From Echiichthys vipera (taxonomy: Eukaryota > Chordata > Actinopteri > Perciformes > Trachinidae), in assembly GCA_963691815.1 (NCBI GenBank), contig OY829647.1, positions 16,322,947-16,386,946 on the forward strand: 64,000 nucleotides of DNA, in the 5' to 3' direction. The notes beneath the pieces were generated by a model that saw only the letters and a list, made by a program, of their open reading frames with translations, was not told where the DNA came from and ran no database searches. This document shows positions 22,347 to 34,018 of the stretch, in pieces. The stretch's first letter is position 1. Every line of letters begins with the position of its first letter. A program made the translations under genes and the position numbers.

Positions 22347-25300
22347 ACGAGTCCGAGGGGGGCAGTCTGCCCGGAGAGCCTCCGCCGCCCTACCAGGTGA
22401 GCTGCTGGGGCTCCATTTAAACACACTCCGGGGATTTGAGTCCTAAATCTCAATAAATAATAAATAAATGCAGTAATGAATAAATGAATAGACTGTATCC
22501 TTCTTCTTCACTTCACAGCACAGTGAAATACAACATAAATAAATAAATGCATGAATAAATGGGACCTCCTACCTCATTAACATATGGACACAGAAATACA
22601 AACATATAGGGGAATAACAAATGTGTGAAATAAATGTAAAGCATTTATGTATTTATTATTTTATTTATGCATTTGTTTATTTTTACATTTGTCAATTTAT
22701 TTCAGCATGTACTTGTTTGTTCCTGTATTTAGATATGCATTTGTGTATTCCTGTTTTTATTCATGCATTTATTTATTTATTGAGACTTAAGTCATGTTTA
22801 GTCCTCCATATTTGAGAGCCTCCGTAAATTAAATAATGTCTACCAATTAGCAGTGGTGGAAGAAGTATTACAACTGTGGTAGTAATACCACACTGTAGAA
22901 ATACTCTGTTACAAGTAAAAGTCCCCAAAATGTTACTTAAGTCAAAGTACAAAAGCATTTGAATCAAAATGTACTTAAAATATAAAAAGTAAAAGTACTC
23001 ATTATGCAGAATGGCCCATTTCAGAATATTATATGATTAGACTGTAATTATTGATATATTAATGTAAATATCACTTTAATGTTGCTGATGATAACGGTGG
23101 GGTAATTTAATTTATTTATATACTGCTGTGTAGCTTAATCTATAACAATGTTATTTGATTTGTTGAATATATCTTGTAATAATAATCTGAATCAATAATC
23201 AGAATCTATAATAGTAACTTGTAACCAGTAATTAAAGTTACCAAATAAATGCAGTGGAGTAAAAATTATAATATTTCCTCTGAAATGTAGTGAAGTAAAA
23301 GAATAAAGTAGCACAAAATGGGATCACCCAAGTGAAGTACAAGTACCTCAAAGTTGTACTATAGTACAGTGCTTGACTGATTAAATGTACGTATTTTCTT
23401 TCCACCAGGGATTATTATACCTGTCAACCAGTGTAAAGGCAAGGCGAGTTAATTCACAGCCCATTTAAGCAACAAGGTAATTTAGAGTTCTTCACATATA
23501 ACATTAAAGGCACAACAATCAATGAGAATAGGGCAAGCATGAGCTAAAATAGGATACGAGGGGTATAAAATACAAGAAAAGAAGTTACAGTACAGTATAA
23601 TAAAATAGTAATTTGATTTAACAAAAGGCAGCGTGAAAAAGGAACGTTTTTAGCCTTGGTTTGAAAAAAGTGAGAGTTGCAGCCGACCTGCAGTTTTAAA
23701 GGATATGTTGTGCATAAAAACTAAACTGCTGCTTCTCTATATTTAGTTTTGACTCTGGGGACAGAAAGCAGACCTGTCCCAGACGACCCGAGAGGTCTGG
23801 ATTAGTTTATATTTTCGCAGAATATCAGAAATGTATTTTGGCCCCAAGTCATTCAGCGCTTTATAAACCAACAGTAGTACTGTAAAATAAATGCCAAACT
23901 GGAGTGATGTGATCCGCTTTCTTGGTCTTATTGAGGACTAGAGCAGCAGCGGTGTAACTTTTAAGGGAGACTTGTAAAGACACCGTTAAAGTAGTCAGTC
24001 TACTGAAGATAAATGCAGTGACTCATTTTTTCCAAACTCTGCTGAGACATTAGTCCTTTAACCCTTGATTTATTCTTAAGGTGTTAGTAGGGTGACTTGG
24101 TAATCCAATTAATGTGGCTAGTAGAACAAAGTACATTTACTCAAAAAGTAACTTCACCCGCAGGTGTGATCTCAACTCCAACTGCAGCATCGTTGAAAAT
24201 GCAACAAAGTTTGCAGAGAGAAGGCTGCCCACCTCAGAGTAAAGGGCGTTAACATTTATAAATTTGACGACATAGAGACGTCTCAACTGGTCGACTCTAC
24301 CTCAGAGTTGGACTTGCATTGACCCTTATATAATCCTCTCTCCAAGAAGGCTTGCTTCATAAACGTGGGTTGTCTTCTGTTCCTTCTTTTCCAGGAGCGT
24401 ACCCAGTCTGTGCCAGTGTACCATCCCACCCCAGGGGAGAGTCGTCTGGCTTACCAGCTGACCGAGGAGGAGCAGGTCCGCATTGCCCAGCGAATCGGTC
24501 TCATCCATCACCTGCCCAAAGGCATCTTTGACCCAGGCTCAGACCCCTCTGACAAGAAGGTTAAAGAGTAAGTGTAAATGTATTGAGTTATACTTACCTT
24601 AGTTAAAACCAGCATTTAGATTCACGAGGATATGAACATCTTTCATTATGCACATGGAAGTTTTATTGTATCTTGTTCTATACTTTTATTGTACTTTATT
24701 TTATTAGAAAAATTCCTAAAAAAAGATAAACATTTTTTTTTACAATTTTGCATAAAAATGTATTATATTTTGCATTATTTCACGAAAAAATATATTATGT
24801 CTGGGGCAGGCCTTCTGGTGTGTGTGCACATATGCGTGGGGGGGGGGGGGATGTGTGTTTGTCGAAGGCAAAACACTCGCAATTTACCATGAATAAGTTT
24901 TCTATTTAAACAATTCAAAGTGGTGCATAAACACATTCTCTTCCTGTTTCTCCGTAACCGCATAGCCGCATTATGTGCGAGATAGAAATTAAACAAATCA
25001 ATCAATAATTTCTTCTAATCGAGTAACTTGAGTTACTCAAGTAATTGTTTCAGCCCTAATTACATCATATGATGACTTTCTTTTTCCTTTTTCAACTTTG
25101 CTTTTTTTCAGCTATGCTTTTATCTATTTAGAAAACCTTAACTGCAGAGTCATCTGCTTATAAAAAGTTTAATTGAAGTGAAAGACTTCAGGTCATAAAT
25201 ACGAGGAAAAAAGAATGTCTACATGTGTTTGAAAATGTAAATACACAAGTCATTAACCTGAGCTAATTTGACAAAGATTATGAACCCGTTTTTCTCTCCA

Positions 25301-25476
25301 CCAGGTGTGTGATCTGCATGATGGATTTTGAGTACGGCGACCCCATCCGGTTCCTGCCCTGCCTTCACATCTACCACGTGGATTGCATTGACCCTTGGCT
25401 GATGCGCTCCTTCACCTGCCCCTCTTGCATGGAGCCAGTGGATGCAGCCCTGCTGTCCTCTTATGAAACCAACTGA
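22298..25476 (+). CDS. rnf11: RING finger protein 11 (E3 ligase adaptor)
   Basis: Exons are 22298-22396, 24395-24567 and 25305-25476 (stop TGA 25474-25476), giving 147 aa; human RNF11 is 154 aa. The protein begins MGNCLFSQ, an N-myristoylation and palmitoylation signal. The PY motif EPPPPYQ (about residues 28-33) can bind WW domains of NEDD4-type ligases. A UIM-like helix LTEEEQVRIAQRIGLIHHLP follows. The RING-H2 domain (residues 92-132) has C-x2-C (CVIC), LPCLHIYHVDC and CPSC ligands all present, and the protein ends SSYETN as in other vertebrates. The start is fixed by the conserved MGNC. RNF11 acts at endosomes and in the A20 ubiquitin-editing complex that damps NF-kB signalling. Intron 1 carries several transposable elements. 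Confidence 0.97.
22425..22815. mobile_element. AT-rich MITE-like element with terminal inverted repeats
   Basis: The left end (gagtcctaaatctcaataaa) and the complement of the right end (about 22775-22810, ttattgagacttaag...) are imperfect inverted repeats, with 'aataaatgca' motifs on both sides. It lies in rnf11 intron 1. Confidence 0.45.
22851..23410 (+). mobile_element. hAT-type MITE in rnf11 intron 1
   Basis: It starts cagtggtggaagaagtatta and ends ttctttccaccaggg, an imperfect terminal inverted repeat. Inside it has acaagtaaaagtccccaaaa, agtaaaagtactcattatgc and gtacaagtacctcaaagttg, the layout of an abundant teleost hAT MITE. A clear 8-bp target duplication is not seen. Confidence 0.65.
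23430..24145 (+). mobile_element. Teleost dispersed repeat, about 700 bp
   Basis: Ordered motifs include tgcttctctatatttagttt, ttgactctggggacagaaag, ccaagtcattcagcgcttta, actggagtgatgtgatccgc and attgaggactagagcagcag. These match a very common fish repeat I know by layout. It is degenerate and its class is uncertain. Confidence 0.55.
24838..24850 (+). repeat. Poly(G) tract
   Basis: A run of about 13 G in rnf11 intron 2. Confidence 0.9.
24995..25060 (+). mobile_element. Short hAT/MITE terminal fragment
   Basis: taatcgagtaacttgagtta followed by gtaattgtttcagccctaat resembles the end of the 'cgattaatcg...cagccctaa' elements seen elsewhere in the window. Confidence 0.4.
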
Positions 25477-26585
25477 GCAGCCCCATGATGGCTGCTCCTG
25501 CCTAAAAGTAACTGCACCTTTTGTAGCCAAAACTGTCTTAGCTGTTTAAACAGGTAGCCAAGTTGATGTGACATTATGCAGATGTTTGAAGGGTGTTTAG
25601 GATGCAGACAGGTGTTAACTGTACCCTGCTTATGTCTGATAATATGCACCTATTTGGGCTTTGGAAACTCTCTGCCTTTTACAGTAGGACAAATATGCCA
25701 AATCAAGCTAGATGAAAAATATGGAAATCGGTACACGTAGCAAAATATTACTGCAAAGTAATTTCACTTTTGTATGCCTGACAGCCTATTCTAATTTGTG
25801 ATTTTATGGTAATTAGATGCATGTCACCAATGTGATTAACTTCCCATTTCTAGACGTAATGTGCAATATGTTTGATCAACAGAGAAAATGCAGGAGAATT
25901 GTCTTGGTCAAGAGAAGTTACTGTGTTTTTCAAACAAATGTGGCCTTGAGTGTTACAAAAACACAGACTTCTCTACTGATATGCAATCATCAAAACACAA
26001 AACAAATATGTTTTTCTGAACAAAGTAATGCTATGAGGTCCCATGATGATCATTTATGTCTACAGTGCCACAACATAGAATGGTACCATTTAGATATTTG
26101 GAGGTTGAATCTATTTTATTTGACTATTCTGTGTCGGTTCAGCAGTATTTTTCCTTTGAAGCTGCTTTTATAAATGGAGATCTGTTTTTTTTGCCTTCCC
26201 ACATTATGGATCCTCATTTGCTTTGCCTTGAGGTTGTGTTCTGTTTTGTTTAAAATATCTGTCCTTAGTGTGTCCTTCATTGTTTACTGTGAGTGAGATT
26301 TACAAAGACAAGATATGCTGTGCAATCACCCTAAAGCACCTTGGGATACCCCTCATCTGGCACTCACTAGCTTGTAGATTCGCGCGCGCGTGTGCGTGTG
26401 TGTGTGGGGGATCTGCATGTTGAGGTAACATTGTGAATTAACCCTGTCAGTCATAAACCTTGTTGTATTCCCTTTTTTTGTAGTTGGAAGCTGTTTGTTT
26501 TGTGTTGAAGGCCATCCTACAGCAAACAATGCATATCCAGAGATCCCGGGGGTCTGGTCTAAATAAAAATGCTTTTGTCATTCGG
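25477..26585 (+). other. rnf11: rnf11 3'UTR
   Basis: Non-coding after the rnf11 stop. It is bounded by AATAAA within 26560-26566 (tctaaataaaaatgc). A second AATAAA at about 26996-27001 could give a longer transcript. Confidence 0.55.
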
Positions 26586-27019
26586 TATTAGCTGTGTACT
26601 CTCTGATACTGACTTTGTCACGTACAGCACAAACAAGTAAAATGTTAAAAGAGAAGTTACAGCAGTTATCCTGAATGTAAAGCATTATTTCAAAGATTTG
26701 AACAGTTTAGTATGCGTGACAACAAGAGGACATTTCTGATTTACTCCAGGCTGCTGTGCCTTTTAAGGTTGAGGTTAGCCAATTCCTGTGAAGTACAATC
26801 ATCTCTGACATGACTTTTGTTTTTCTTTTAGTTGTCCTCTAGGGGGAAACAAATACCAGCACTGTACTGATTTGTGTCACTATGAATTAGGCCAGAAATT
26901 AAAGGCCAGGAATTTACTCTGGCAAAAATCAGTTTGTGTTTTAATTTATAATGTGTGCCATCGGTGCACTGATTTTAGGAAAAATCATGAAACCACAATA
27001 AAGGTGGATATCAAATTTT

Positions 27020-27345
27020 ACACATGGATGATGTTGTCTCTTTCTTATTTGTAAAGACGTTTTACCAACAATTATGTTCATTAATTGTGCAATCATATGG
27101 ACAGGGATTTTTTATTAGGCCAAGGGGCCAAATGCGCAGCAGGTTCATGGTTGGGTGCCATAACATTAGTGCAAATGTCTCAAATAAAATGATCCTAACT
27201 GTCATCCAGCTGGACCCTGGACATCAGCAGTGTCATTCCCAATATGATAAACTAGCATGCGTGAGCAGTGCCAACCAAAGCACAGACGAATGCTTCACAA
27301 AGTTGCATTAGGAAGAAGGAAGAGGTACTTTCTTTCTACAAAATA
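27020..27345. other. Short intergenic gap between convergent rnf11 and hmox1
   Basis: No coding signal is seen. It separates the rnf11 poly(A) region from the hmox1 poly(A) signal (TTTATT at 27347-27352, AATAAA on the minus strand). Confidence 0.5.
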
Positions 27346-27595
27346 TTTTATTAAAAAGGTATTTACAGTATTATAAGCACATTTTTACTGCACACTGAAT
27401 AACAGTGTTGGAATTCAAATATCATTACACTCAACTTTCATAAAAACATAAATGTGGTTTGTAATTAAAAAAATATATAAAATATACAGTATTTTGTTAT
27501 TTACAGGCATACTAGTTTTCAATGGTCTTATAGTAACCAATATGTTTCCTCCAAGGTAAAAGAAAGGACTGGAGTATTTCTGTTGTGGGTCTCCT

Positions 27596-29577
27596 CTAAA
27601 AAGCATAGATTCCTATACTGACTGTGGCCAGAGCCACAAAAAGTCCCAGCACCATCCTGAGCAGTGAGGTAGTTTTGAGGATGGCTCCGGAGCCTCCAGG
27701 GATCTGGAGCTGTTGTGTTGAACAACTCTGCAGGTTGTTTTCAGTGACACTCAGCATTTGCTGCAAACCATCAAAAACCTGTAAAACAAAGATGAGAACA
27801 TCCATAAGCTGCTTCTGGCTTAACCAATTACAAGAGTGAAAGGTTAAACTTTTAACTATCATCCCTCTGTACCTGAATGTTTAACTCAAATGCTCTGACA
27901 GCCTCCTCCAGCACGCCGTTCCTCTCCTCCTCCGTCAGCTCCACGCTGTTCATCCGGCTGCGATACAGCTGTTTGAACAGGTTGGGGCTGGACACACCAG
28001 GGAACGCAAAGAATGACAGACCCTCGTTGCCCTTCAGCCCCATGGACTTCTGGGCGATACGACCTAGGACCTGCCCTCCAGACAGGTCACCTAGGTACCG
28101 AGTGTAGGCATGGGCAACCAGGAATTCAGGGTTTTCTTTGCCAATCTAAAAAACCAGGGATGAAGAGTGCTATTTCAGTATCAAACAGTAGAGAAACTAT
28201 TATGTGATATATATGTATGATACAATGAAACTTACTTGTCTGAGCCTGTGAGAGTATCTTTTAGTGGCTGCAGGGACAACAATCTTCTCTCTCCAGTCTT
28301 GGCCGTAGAAGTATTCCAGGTCTTTCTCAATGGCGTCCAGTCTGGCCAGTTCAGCTGGGAAGTAAATGGGTGCGACACCAGGGTGGTTGGAGTTCCTGTC
28401 CATTTCTTCCTCTAAAGCCTTGTAGACCTCATACAGCGAGCATAGGAGGAGCTGAAGAAGAGGAAGCGAGGCGGCGTCAGACAAAAAGATCACGGTAGCC
28501 AATATCCTAAAAAAAAGGTATGACCGAGGTGAGATCATCCAAAAACAATCAGTTTAAAATGTCTTACCTTGTACTGTGGCAGGGTGACTTGTCCCCTCTG
28601 GAAGCTCAGCATCAGTTCCGTGTTTTCTGCCCTGACGTGACTCTCCTTTGTCACCTTTTTGATTTGTTCTGACAGATCCCTGCAAAAGGAAAATGGGTAG
28701 GAGGTGAGAGAGGAAGGCTTGAAATAAACATAAAAACAAAAAATGGAATCTCTAAAGTACAGAAGATATACATTATGCACCTAAAGATATTTATCTTATC
28801 CAAATCGGGCAAAGTTCAGCTGATAAAACATATGCACCTACTTTTGGATGCTGCAGCACTAATACATCATCCAAACTCAAGTTTAATGTACGCACAGTTT
28901 GAACACAATAATCTAGGATCAGTCTCTGCTGCCTGACTGATGGCAGAATCTGTTTATAGAGATTTATCTAGGGCTAGGGCTGGGCAATGTGGTCACAATC
29001 TTCAATCTCAATTCAGGTCATTTTCTGTCTCTAAAACGATGTATATCACAATATAGTTTTTTTTTAAATTCCAATACATAAATATATGAAATAACCACAT
29101 TGTGACATTGTTCAAGAAACAATATAGAAAAATAGATTCAATAGATTTTCTTTTTGATGATAGAAGATCTTCCTTCTATATGTATATATATCATCTTCTT
29201 CCATATCACCCAGCCCTGCTATGATATGGAAAATGACTTTATCTCAATCCTCATGATATCTGCTCATGATATGTAATCTAATTGATCACATTTTACTTTG
29301 GTAATGTAAAGTTTGATTATAAAACCAACATTTTCTACAAAAAATGTTTCTGAGAAGTTTGAGTTATTGTGCAATTTAGACAACATGTTTGAAATTGCTT
29401 TGAAAGACAATAATTTATCATATGGAGTTATCCAGCCCTAATTCAAGGATGAATATTGCAACGCTTGGTGGTGAAATTTGAATGCAAGGAAAATTAAAGA
29501 CATTAAATCACAGCGGCTCATTCTCACCTGTCAGTCACCTGCTCTGCTGCTGTCTGAGTCTTTGTCCCTATCTCCAT
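27596..29577 (-). CDS. hmox1: Heme oxygenase 1
   Basis: Coding exons (minus strand) are 29528-29577, 28568-28679, 28236-28451, 27873-28145 and 27596-27778 (stop TAG), giving 277 aa. This enzyme opens heme to biliverdin, CO and Fe2+ with electrons from NADPH-cytochrome P450 reductase at the ER. The proximal heme ligand is His31 in KESHVRAEN. The distal helix YTRYLGDLSGGQ holds Gly145 and Asp146, the residues that organise distal water. KQLYRSRMNS is also conserved. The C-terminal hydrophobic segment (about 257-277, RMVLGLFVALATVSIG) is the tail anchor. There are no Cys-Pro heme-regulatory motifs, which favours HMOX1 over HMOX2. The ATG lies 7 bases inside its exon, after a TTTTCAG acceptor, so a non-coding exon lies upstream (29725 to about 29815). 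Confidence 0.96.
28970..29440 (+). mobile_element. MITE ('gggctgggcaatgtgg' family) in hmox1
   Basis: It starts agggctgggcaatgtggtca and contains cgatgtatatcacaatatag. Complements of the start recur inside (tatcacccagccct near 29205) and at the right end (tatccagccctaatt). It lies in the hmox1 intron between 28679 and 29528. It is a teleost non-autonomous DNA element, partly duplicated or nested. Confidence 0.55.
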
Positions 29578-29724
29578 TGTGGCTCTGAAAAAAAAAAGTT
29601 GAGCTCTCAGAATAGATTTTGCAAGCCTTCTTCCAACATTATACAGGTATTCAAGAGGTATAAAATGTCAGTAAGACGATGAGATTCAACAAAAACAGCA
29701 CTGTAGGTATTATCTTTAACTCAC

Positions 29725-29815
29725 CAGTAAGGATGAAGTTCTGCAGGTTTGGTAGTTTGGTCGATGTCCACAGTGATTCACTGTTGTCTCTCTTGGTGTG
29801 CAGTACAGTTTATGC
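29725..29815 (-). other. hmox1: Non-coding first exon of hmox1
   Basis: Read on the minus strand it ends CTTACTG followed by donor GTGAGTTAAAG, and it begins about 30 bases after a TATA box. The coding exon has its own acceptor just before the ATG, so a leader exon is required. The 5' boundary is estimated from the TATA position. Confidence 0.6.
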
Positions 29816-29840
29816 TCTGTGTGCCTGCAGTCTTGTCCCT

Positions 29841-29850
29841 CTTTTATATG
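29841..29850 (-). promoter_or_regulatory. hmox1: TATA box of hmox1
   Basis: On the minus strand CATATAAAAG, placed about 30 bases before the inferred transcription start. Mammalian HMOX1 is likewise TATA-driven and inducible. Confidence 0.6.
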
Positions 29851-29974
29851 ATCCTCCTCTGTCTCCTCCCTCCTGCAGCTGAATGAAAACAGGAACTTGG
29901 CATCACAAAACCTCAGCCAAACATGATCCGGCAACTTCAGCAAAAACAGGAGGAGGGACTCCAAGAGAGTTAAC

Positions 29975-29985
29975 ATGACACAGCA
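29975..29985 (+). promoter_or_regulatory. hmox1: Antioxidant response element upstream of hmox1
   Basis: ATGACACAGCA fits the ARE core RTGACnnnGC bound by NRF2-small MAF and by the repressor BACH1. It lies about 160 bp upstream of the inferred start. HMOX1 is a classic target of this pair. Confidence 0.55.
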
Positions 29986-29989
29986 ACTT

Positions 29990-30748
29990 TGAGAACAACT
30001 TGGAAAAGTTCTGAGGGAGGGACTACGGGATGTGACATGAGTAAGGAAGTATTAGTAATGCTTTGGAAAACCAGAGGGAGGGAGGGCTGACTGCTTAACA
30101 TGACAGTGCAGCTCTGGTTCCAAAGTTGGATCAGCCGAGAGGAGGAGTCGACTCCTAACGTGAGTTTCTGAAGCCAGAGAGAGGAAGTGTTGAAACAGTG
30201 ACTATTGTTAGACAAACAATCACATGACTGTTTCAGTTCGTTACATTTATGAACAAGTTTAACCACATAGCGCTCTGATAAGTCTATTAAAGTTCACATG
30301 AAAAGAAAAACCGTCAACAATAAGCAATACTGAGAAGATAGAGAAGTGTAATGTCAAACAGTGGAAGCTGCTGCCATTATAAAAGATAAACTGACACATG
30401 ATGCTTTCTATGAGGTTGTCCATTCTTAAGTTTGTTTAAGCCAACAACTTGAATTTATCTTTTCGGTCAATAATATGCATGTAACTGCCATGAAACCAAT
30501 CAAGCCAACAGTTCAGCTTGTTAAATCACAACAATCTGTGCAATGTTCATTAAGTGTTCCTTTTTGTAAACAGATCAACATGCTTAAATTCATATTTTTT
30601 TAAAGGTCTGATATTGTAAAGTGAGATTTCCAATATTATAAAGCAGGTTGAGGTGCTTTACAAATACTTTGAATTGATCAAAGCACCCACTCCACAGAGA
30701 AATGCACACAGCGCAAATTCAGAAACTGTGCCTTTAAACAACAAACTA
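29990..30748. other. Upstream region of hmox1
   Basis: The proximal part (to about 30190) carries repeated GGGAGGG, TTAACATGACA and GGAGTCGACTCC motifs (see findings). From 30200 on the DNA is AT-rich with no exon on either strand. Confidence 0.4.
30100..30110 (+). promoter_or_regulatory. hmox1: Second antioxidant response element upstream of hmox1
   Basis: ATGACAGTGCA also fits RTGACnnnGC. It is preceded by the same ttaac as the first copy (29971-29974), 125 bp away, which suggests an internally duplicated enhancer. Confidence 0.55.
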
Positions 30749-31324
30749 CACTGGAGATCAAAATTAGAGAAGTGTTAAAACTTGATTCATTCTAGAATAT
30801 TGTTATTTTTTTATTGTTCAGAATATGATATAATATCAGATGTGGCCTTACAACTGCTGTCCTAGCATGTTTTTTTAAATAACCGAGGCACTTTAACAAG
30901 AACCTTTATTTTTTGAAAAAAAAAACAGTGAGCAAAATTAGAGAACAGTAACCATAGTGTCAGAAGATATGATTTAAACTATGGTTTATTCGGGCTATAG
31001 GATTCAAAAATGAATAGGAAGCTTAGAGGTCTTTGCTTTGAATGACTTCAGCACATCTGCGCCCACAGGACATCACTAGTTTCTCACACTGCTCTGGTTT
31101 GTTCTCGGTCCATTCTTCTTACAGTCTCTTCCACAGTTTAATAAATACATGCTACAGCAGTGGTATAGCCACAGCAGTGGTATAGCCACAGCAGTGGTAT
31201 AGCCACAGCAGTGGTATAGCCACAGCGGATATTCTATAAAATTCTGAATACATTAATAAAAAATAACAGTATATAAGAATGAATCAAGTATCAATACTTT
31301 GTTCTCTAATTTTGATCTCCAGTG
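30749..31324 (-). mobile_element. Tc1-like transposon relic with intact TIRs
   Basis: The ends are matching inverted repeats: cactggagatcaaaattaga on the left, its complement on the right. Each is flanked by TA, the Tc1/mariner target duplication. On the minus strand a frame near 31015-31135 reads LWKRL-stop-EEWTENKPEQCEKL and then CGRRCAEVIQSK. This is the C-terminal signature of Tc1-like transposases, broken by a stop. At about 576 bp it is internally deleted and cannot be autonomous. Confidence 0.75.
31151..31227 (+). repeat. 17-bp minisatellite inside the Tc1-like relic
   Basis: gccacagcagtggtata is repeated in tandem about 4.5 times with almost no divergence. It seems to have expanded after the element inserted. 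Confidence 0.93.
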
Positions 31325-31926
31325 TATATTTAAGTAGAAAGTGCCAGAAGAGCGCCATTACAGTAATTCCCCGGCTGCACTGACGGTGCAGAGACGCAGA
31401 GAGAACAGAGAGCGCAGATGTGGCAGACCTGGAAGAGTTTGTTTTTTTATAATTTCCAGTTAGTGATAAAGTGTCTGACACAGAGAATCTCCAGTTGTTG
31501 TGTGAAAGAAAAAACAGACAGATACAAACATACACACATACACAAATGTACACTCAATACTCAATACTACTTATTTTATGTTTTGTGTTGCTTACTTTAT
31601 GCTTGCTTTTACTTTTGTGGATTACGTTAGAGAGGCGATATTCCTTCTATAAACCTTGAGGCTTTTTTGAAAATCTCACCTGCACAACTTGCTCATTTCC
31701 TTCTGTTGCTGTGTCCCTGGAGATTTGTTTTAAATTTAAAAAAATCTGACCAATCAGAGCAGATTGGCCTTTTTTGGCAGATGGGGCTTAAAGAGACAGA
31801 CGGTAAAATGGAGCAAATATTACATTTCTCAAAAATAACTGTGACATGTTGTATACGGTTTAGTAATGACATGTAAGTGATACAAAATACTGGTAATCCA
31901 ATGCTGCTCAAAGAATGTGGACACCT
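31325..31926. other. Intergenic, no feature recognised
   Basis: Open frames here are short and lack splice support or family similarity. No gene is called. Confidence 0.35.
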
Positions 31927-33846
31927 GAACATTACTCTCAAGTGTAATTGATCAACATCTCATCCATAAAACACGGGCAATTAAAATGCTTCTTTCACTC
32001 ATATGGAAAGGCTTTCCACGGGGTTTTGAATCTATAGCAGCAGAGTTTTGCTCCCATTGAGCCACCAACAGCATCAGTGTAGTCGGGCAAGGGTGCAGGT
32101 TTTCTGACACATTATATATGTAACAACTCTGTACAGTGTGCAGACATTCAAAATGGAAACATTGTATTTATAGAGCAGTCCTGAATATAATGTAGTACGT
32201 TGAGTCTATGGGGAATAAATTATAAGTCTTCAATATTAACATTGTTTTTCTTTATTATACTGACTAAAAATATCACTGCATATTCCCACTGTATTATAAA
32301 GATTTCCATTGATTGAAACTAAGGAGCCTGGTTCAAACCACAAAAAATAAGCCCCACACTAAAAGTAGGCCGATACAAATCTAGATACTAGCTTTTGGGC
32401 ATAAAGTCTTATAACGCCCATCTTTTATTTGACATTAAAATTAAATAAATGTGATGGGATGTAGGGCTGTGATCTACTGAAGCTTATTGTAAACAAGTGA
32501 AAATTTAATTTTTGAGCTCAACCTACAAATATATTTAAAAAAAGACTATTCTTGGAGGATAATTATGAACATTACTCTCAAGTGTTATTGATCAACAACT
32601 CATCCATAAAACACAGGCAATTAACATGCTTCTTTCACTCATATGGAAAGGCTTTCCACAGGGTTTTGAATCTATAGCAGCAGGGTTTTGCTCCCATTGA
32701 GGCACCAACAGCATCAGTGTAGTCGGGCAAGGGTGCAGGTTTTCTGACACATTATATATGTAACAACTCTGTACAGTGTGCAGACATTCAAAATGGAAAC
32801 ATTGTATTTATAGAGCAGTCCTGAATATAATGTAGTACGTTGAGTCTATGGGGAATAAATTATAAGTCTTCAATATTAACATTGTTTTTCTTTATTATAC
32901 TGACTAAAAATATCACTGCATATTCCCACTGTATTATAAAGATTTCCATTGATTGAAACTAAGGAGCCTGGTTCAAACCACAAAAAATAAGCCCCACACT
33001 AAAAGTAGGCCGATACAAATCTAGATACTAGCTTTTGGGCATAAAGTCTTATAACGCCCATCTTTTATTTGACATTAAAATTAAATAAATGTGATGGGAT
33101 GTAGGGCTGTGATCTACTGAAGCTTATTGTAAACAAGTGAAAATTTAATTTTTGAGCTCAACCTACAAATATATTTAAAAAAAGACTATTCTTGGAGGAT
33201 AATTATGAACATTACTCTCAAGTGTTATTGATCAACAACTCATCCATAAAACACAGGCAATTAACATGCTTCTTTCACTCATATGGAAAGGCTTTCCACA
33301 GGGTTTTGAATCTATAGCAGCAGGGTTTTGCTCCCATTGAGGCACCAACAGCATCAGTGTAGTCGGGCAAGGGTGCAGGTTTTCTGACACATTATATATG
33401 TAACAACTCTGTACAGTGTGCAGACATTCAAAATGGAAACATTGTATTTATAGAGCAGTCCTGAATATAATGTAGTAAGTTGAGTCTATGGGGAATAAAT
33501 TATAAGTCTTCAATATTAACATTGTTTTTCTTTATTATACTGACTAAAAATATCACTGCATATTCCCACTGTATTATAAAGATTTCCATTGATTGAAACT
33601 AAGGAGCCTGGTTCAAACCACAAAAAATAAGCCCCACACTAAAAGTAGGCCGATACAAATCTAGATACTAGCTTTTGGGCATAAAGTCTTATAACGGCCT
33701 TCTTTTATTTGACATTAAAATTAAATAAATGTGATGAGATTTAGGGCTGTGATCTACTGAAGCTTATTGTAAACAAGTGAAAATTGAATTTTTGAGCACA
33801 ACCTACAAATATATTTAAAAAAAGACTATTCTTGGAGGATAATTAT
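31927..33846 (+). repeat. 640-bp tandem repeat, three copies
   Basis: Copies start at 31927, 32567 and 33207 with the same first words (gaacattactctcaagtg), an exact 640-bp period. Copy 1 differs mainly in its first ~130 bp and copy 3 mainly in its last ~370 bp; the rest is essentially identical. It is non-coding. It lies between divergent hmox1 and hmgxb4. Confidence 0.97.
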
Positions 33847-33959
33847 GTACAAAAACAGTTTCAACTAAGCAACAAACAAGTGTCTCAGAACTGCACACGG
33901 GCGTGCTTCTGCTCAGGCAGCTGCAGCAACACGTTTGTCTATTAAATCAGTTAAGTTGA

Positions 33960-34018
33960 CTCAGTCTAGTCTAACATGAATCAGCAGAGAGGCCGCGGGG
34001 GAGAGCAGGCTACTAAAC
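33960..34018 (+). other. hmgxb4: Possible non-coding first exon of the hmgxb4-like gene
   Basis: A GC-rich patch (ggccgcgggggagagcagg) ends at a consensus donor (AAAC/GTGAGTC at 34019). An ATG at 33976 would not stay in frame with the exon at 35280, so the segment is read as untranslated leader. Inferred. Confidence 0.3.

Noticed and set aside
31151..31227. CRISPR-like array
   Set aside because: The 17-bp units are directly adjacent with no spacers, inside a eukaryotic transposon relic; it is a minisatellite.
33976..34018. ATG at 33976 as the start of the hmgxb4-like protein
   Set aside because: Splicing from the donor at 34019 to the acceptor before 35280 would put the conserved GGSQREEKRSY segment out of frame.
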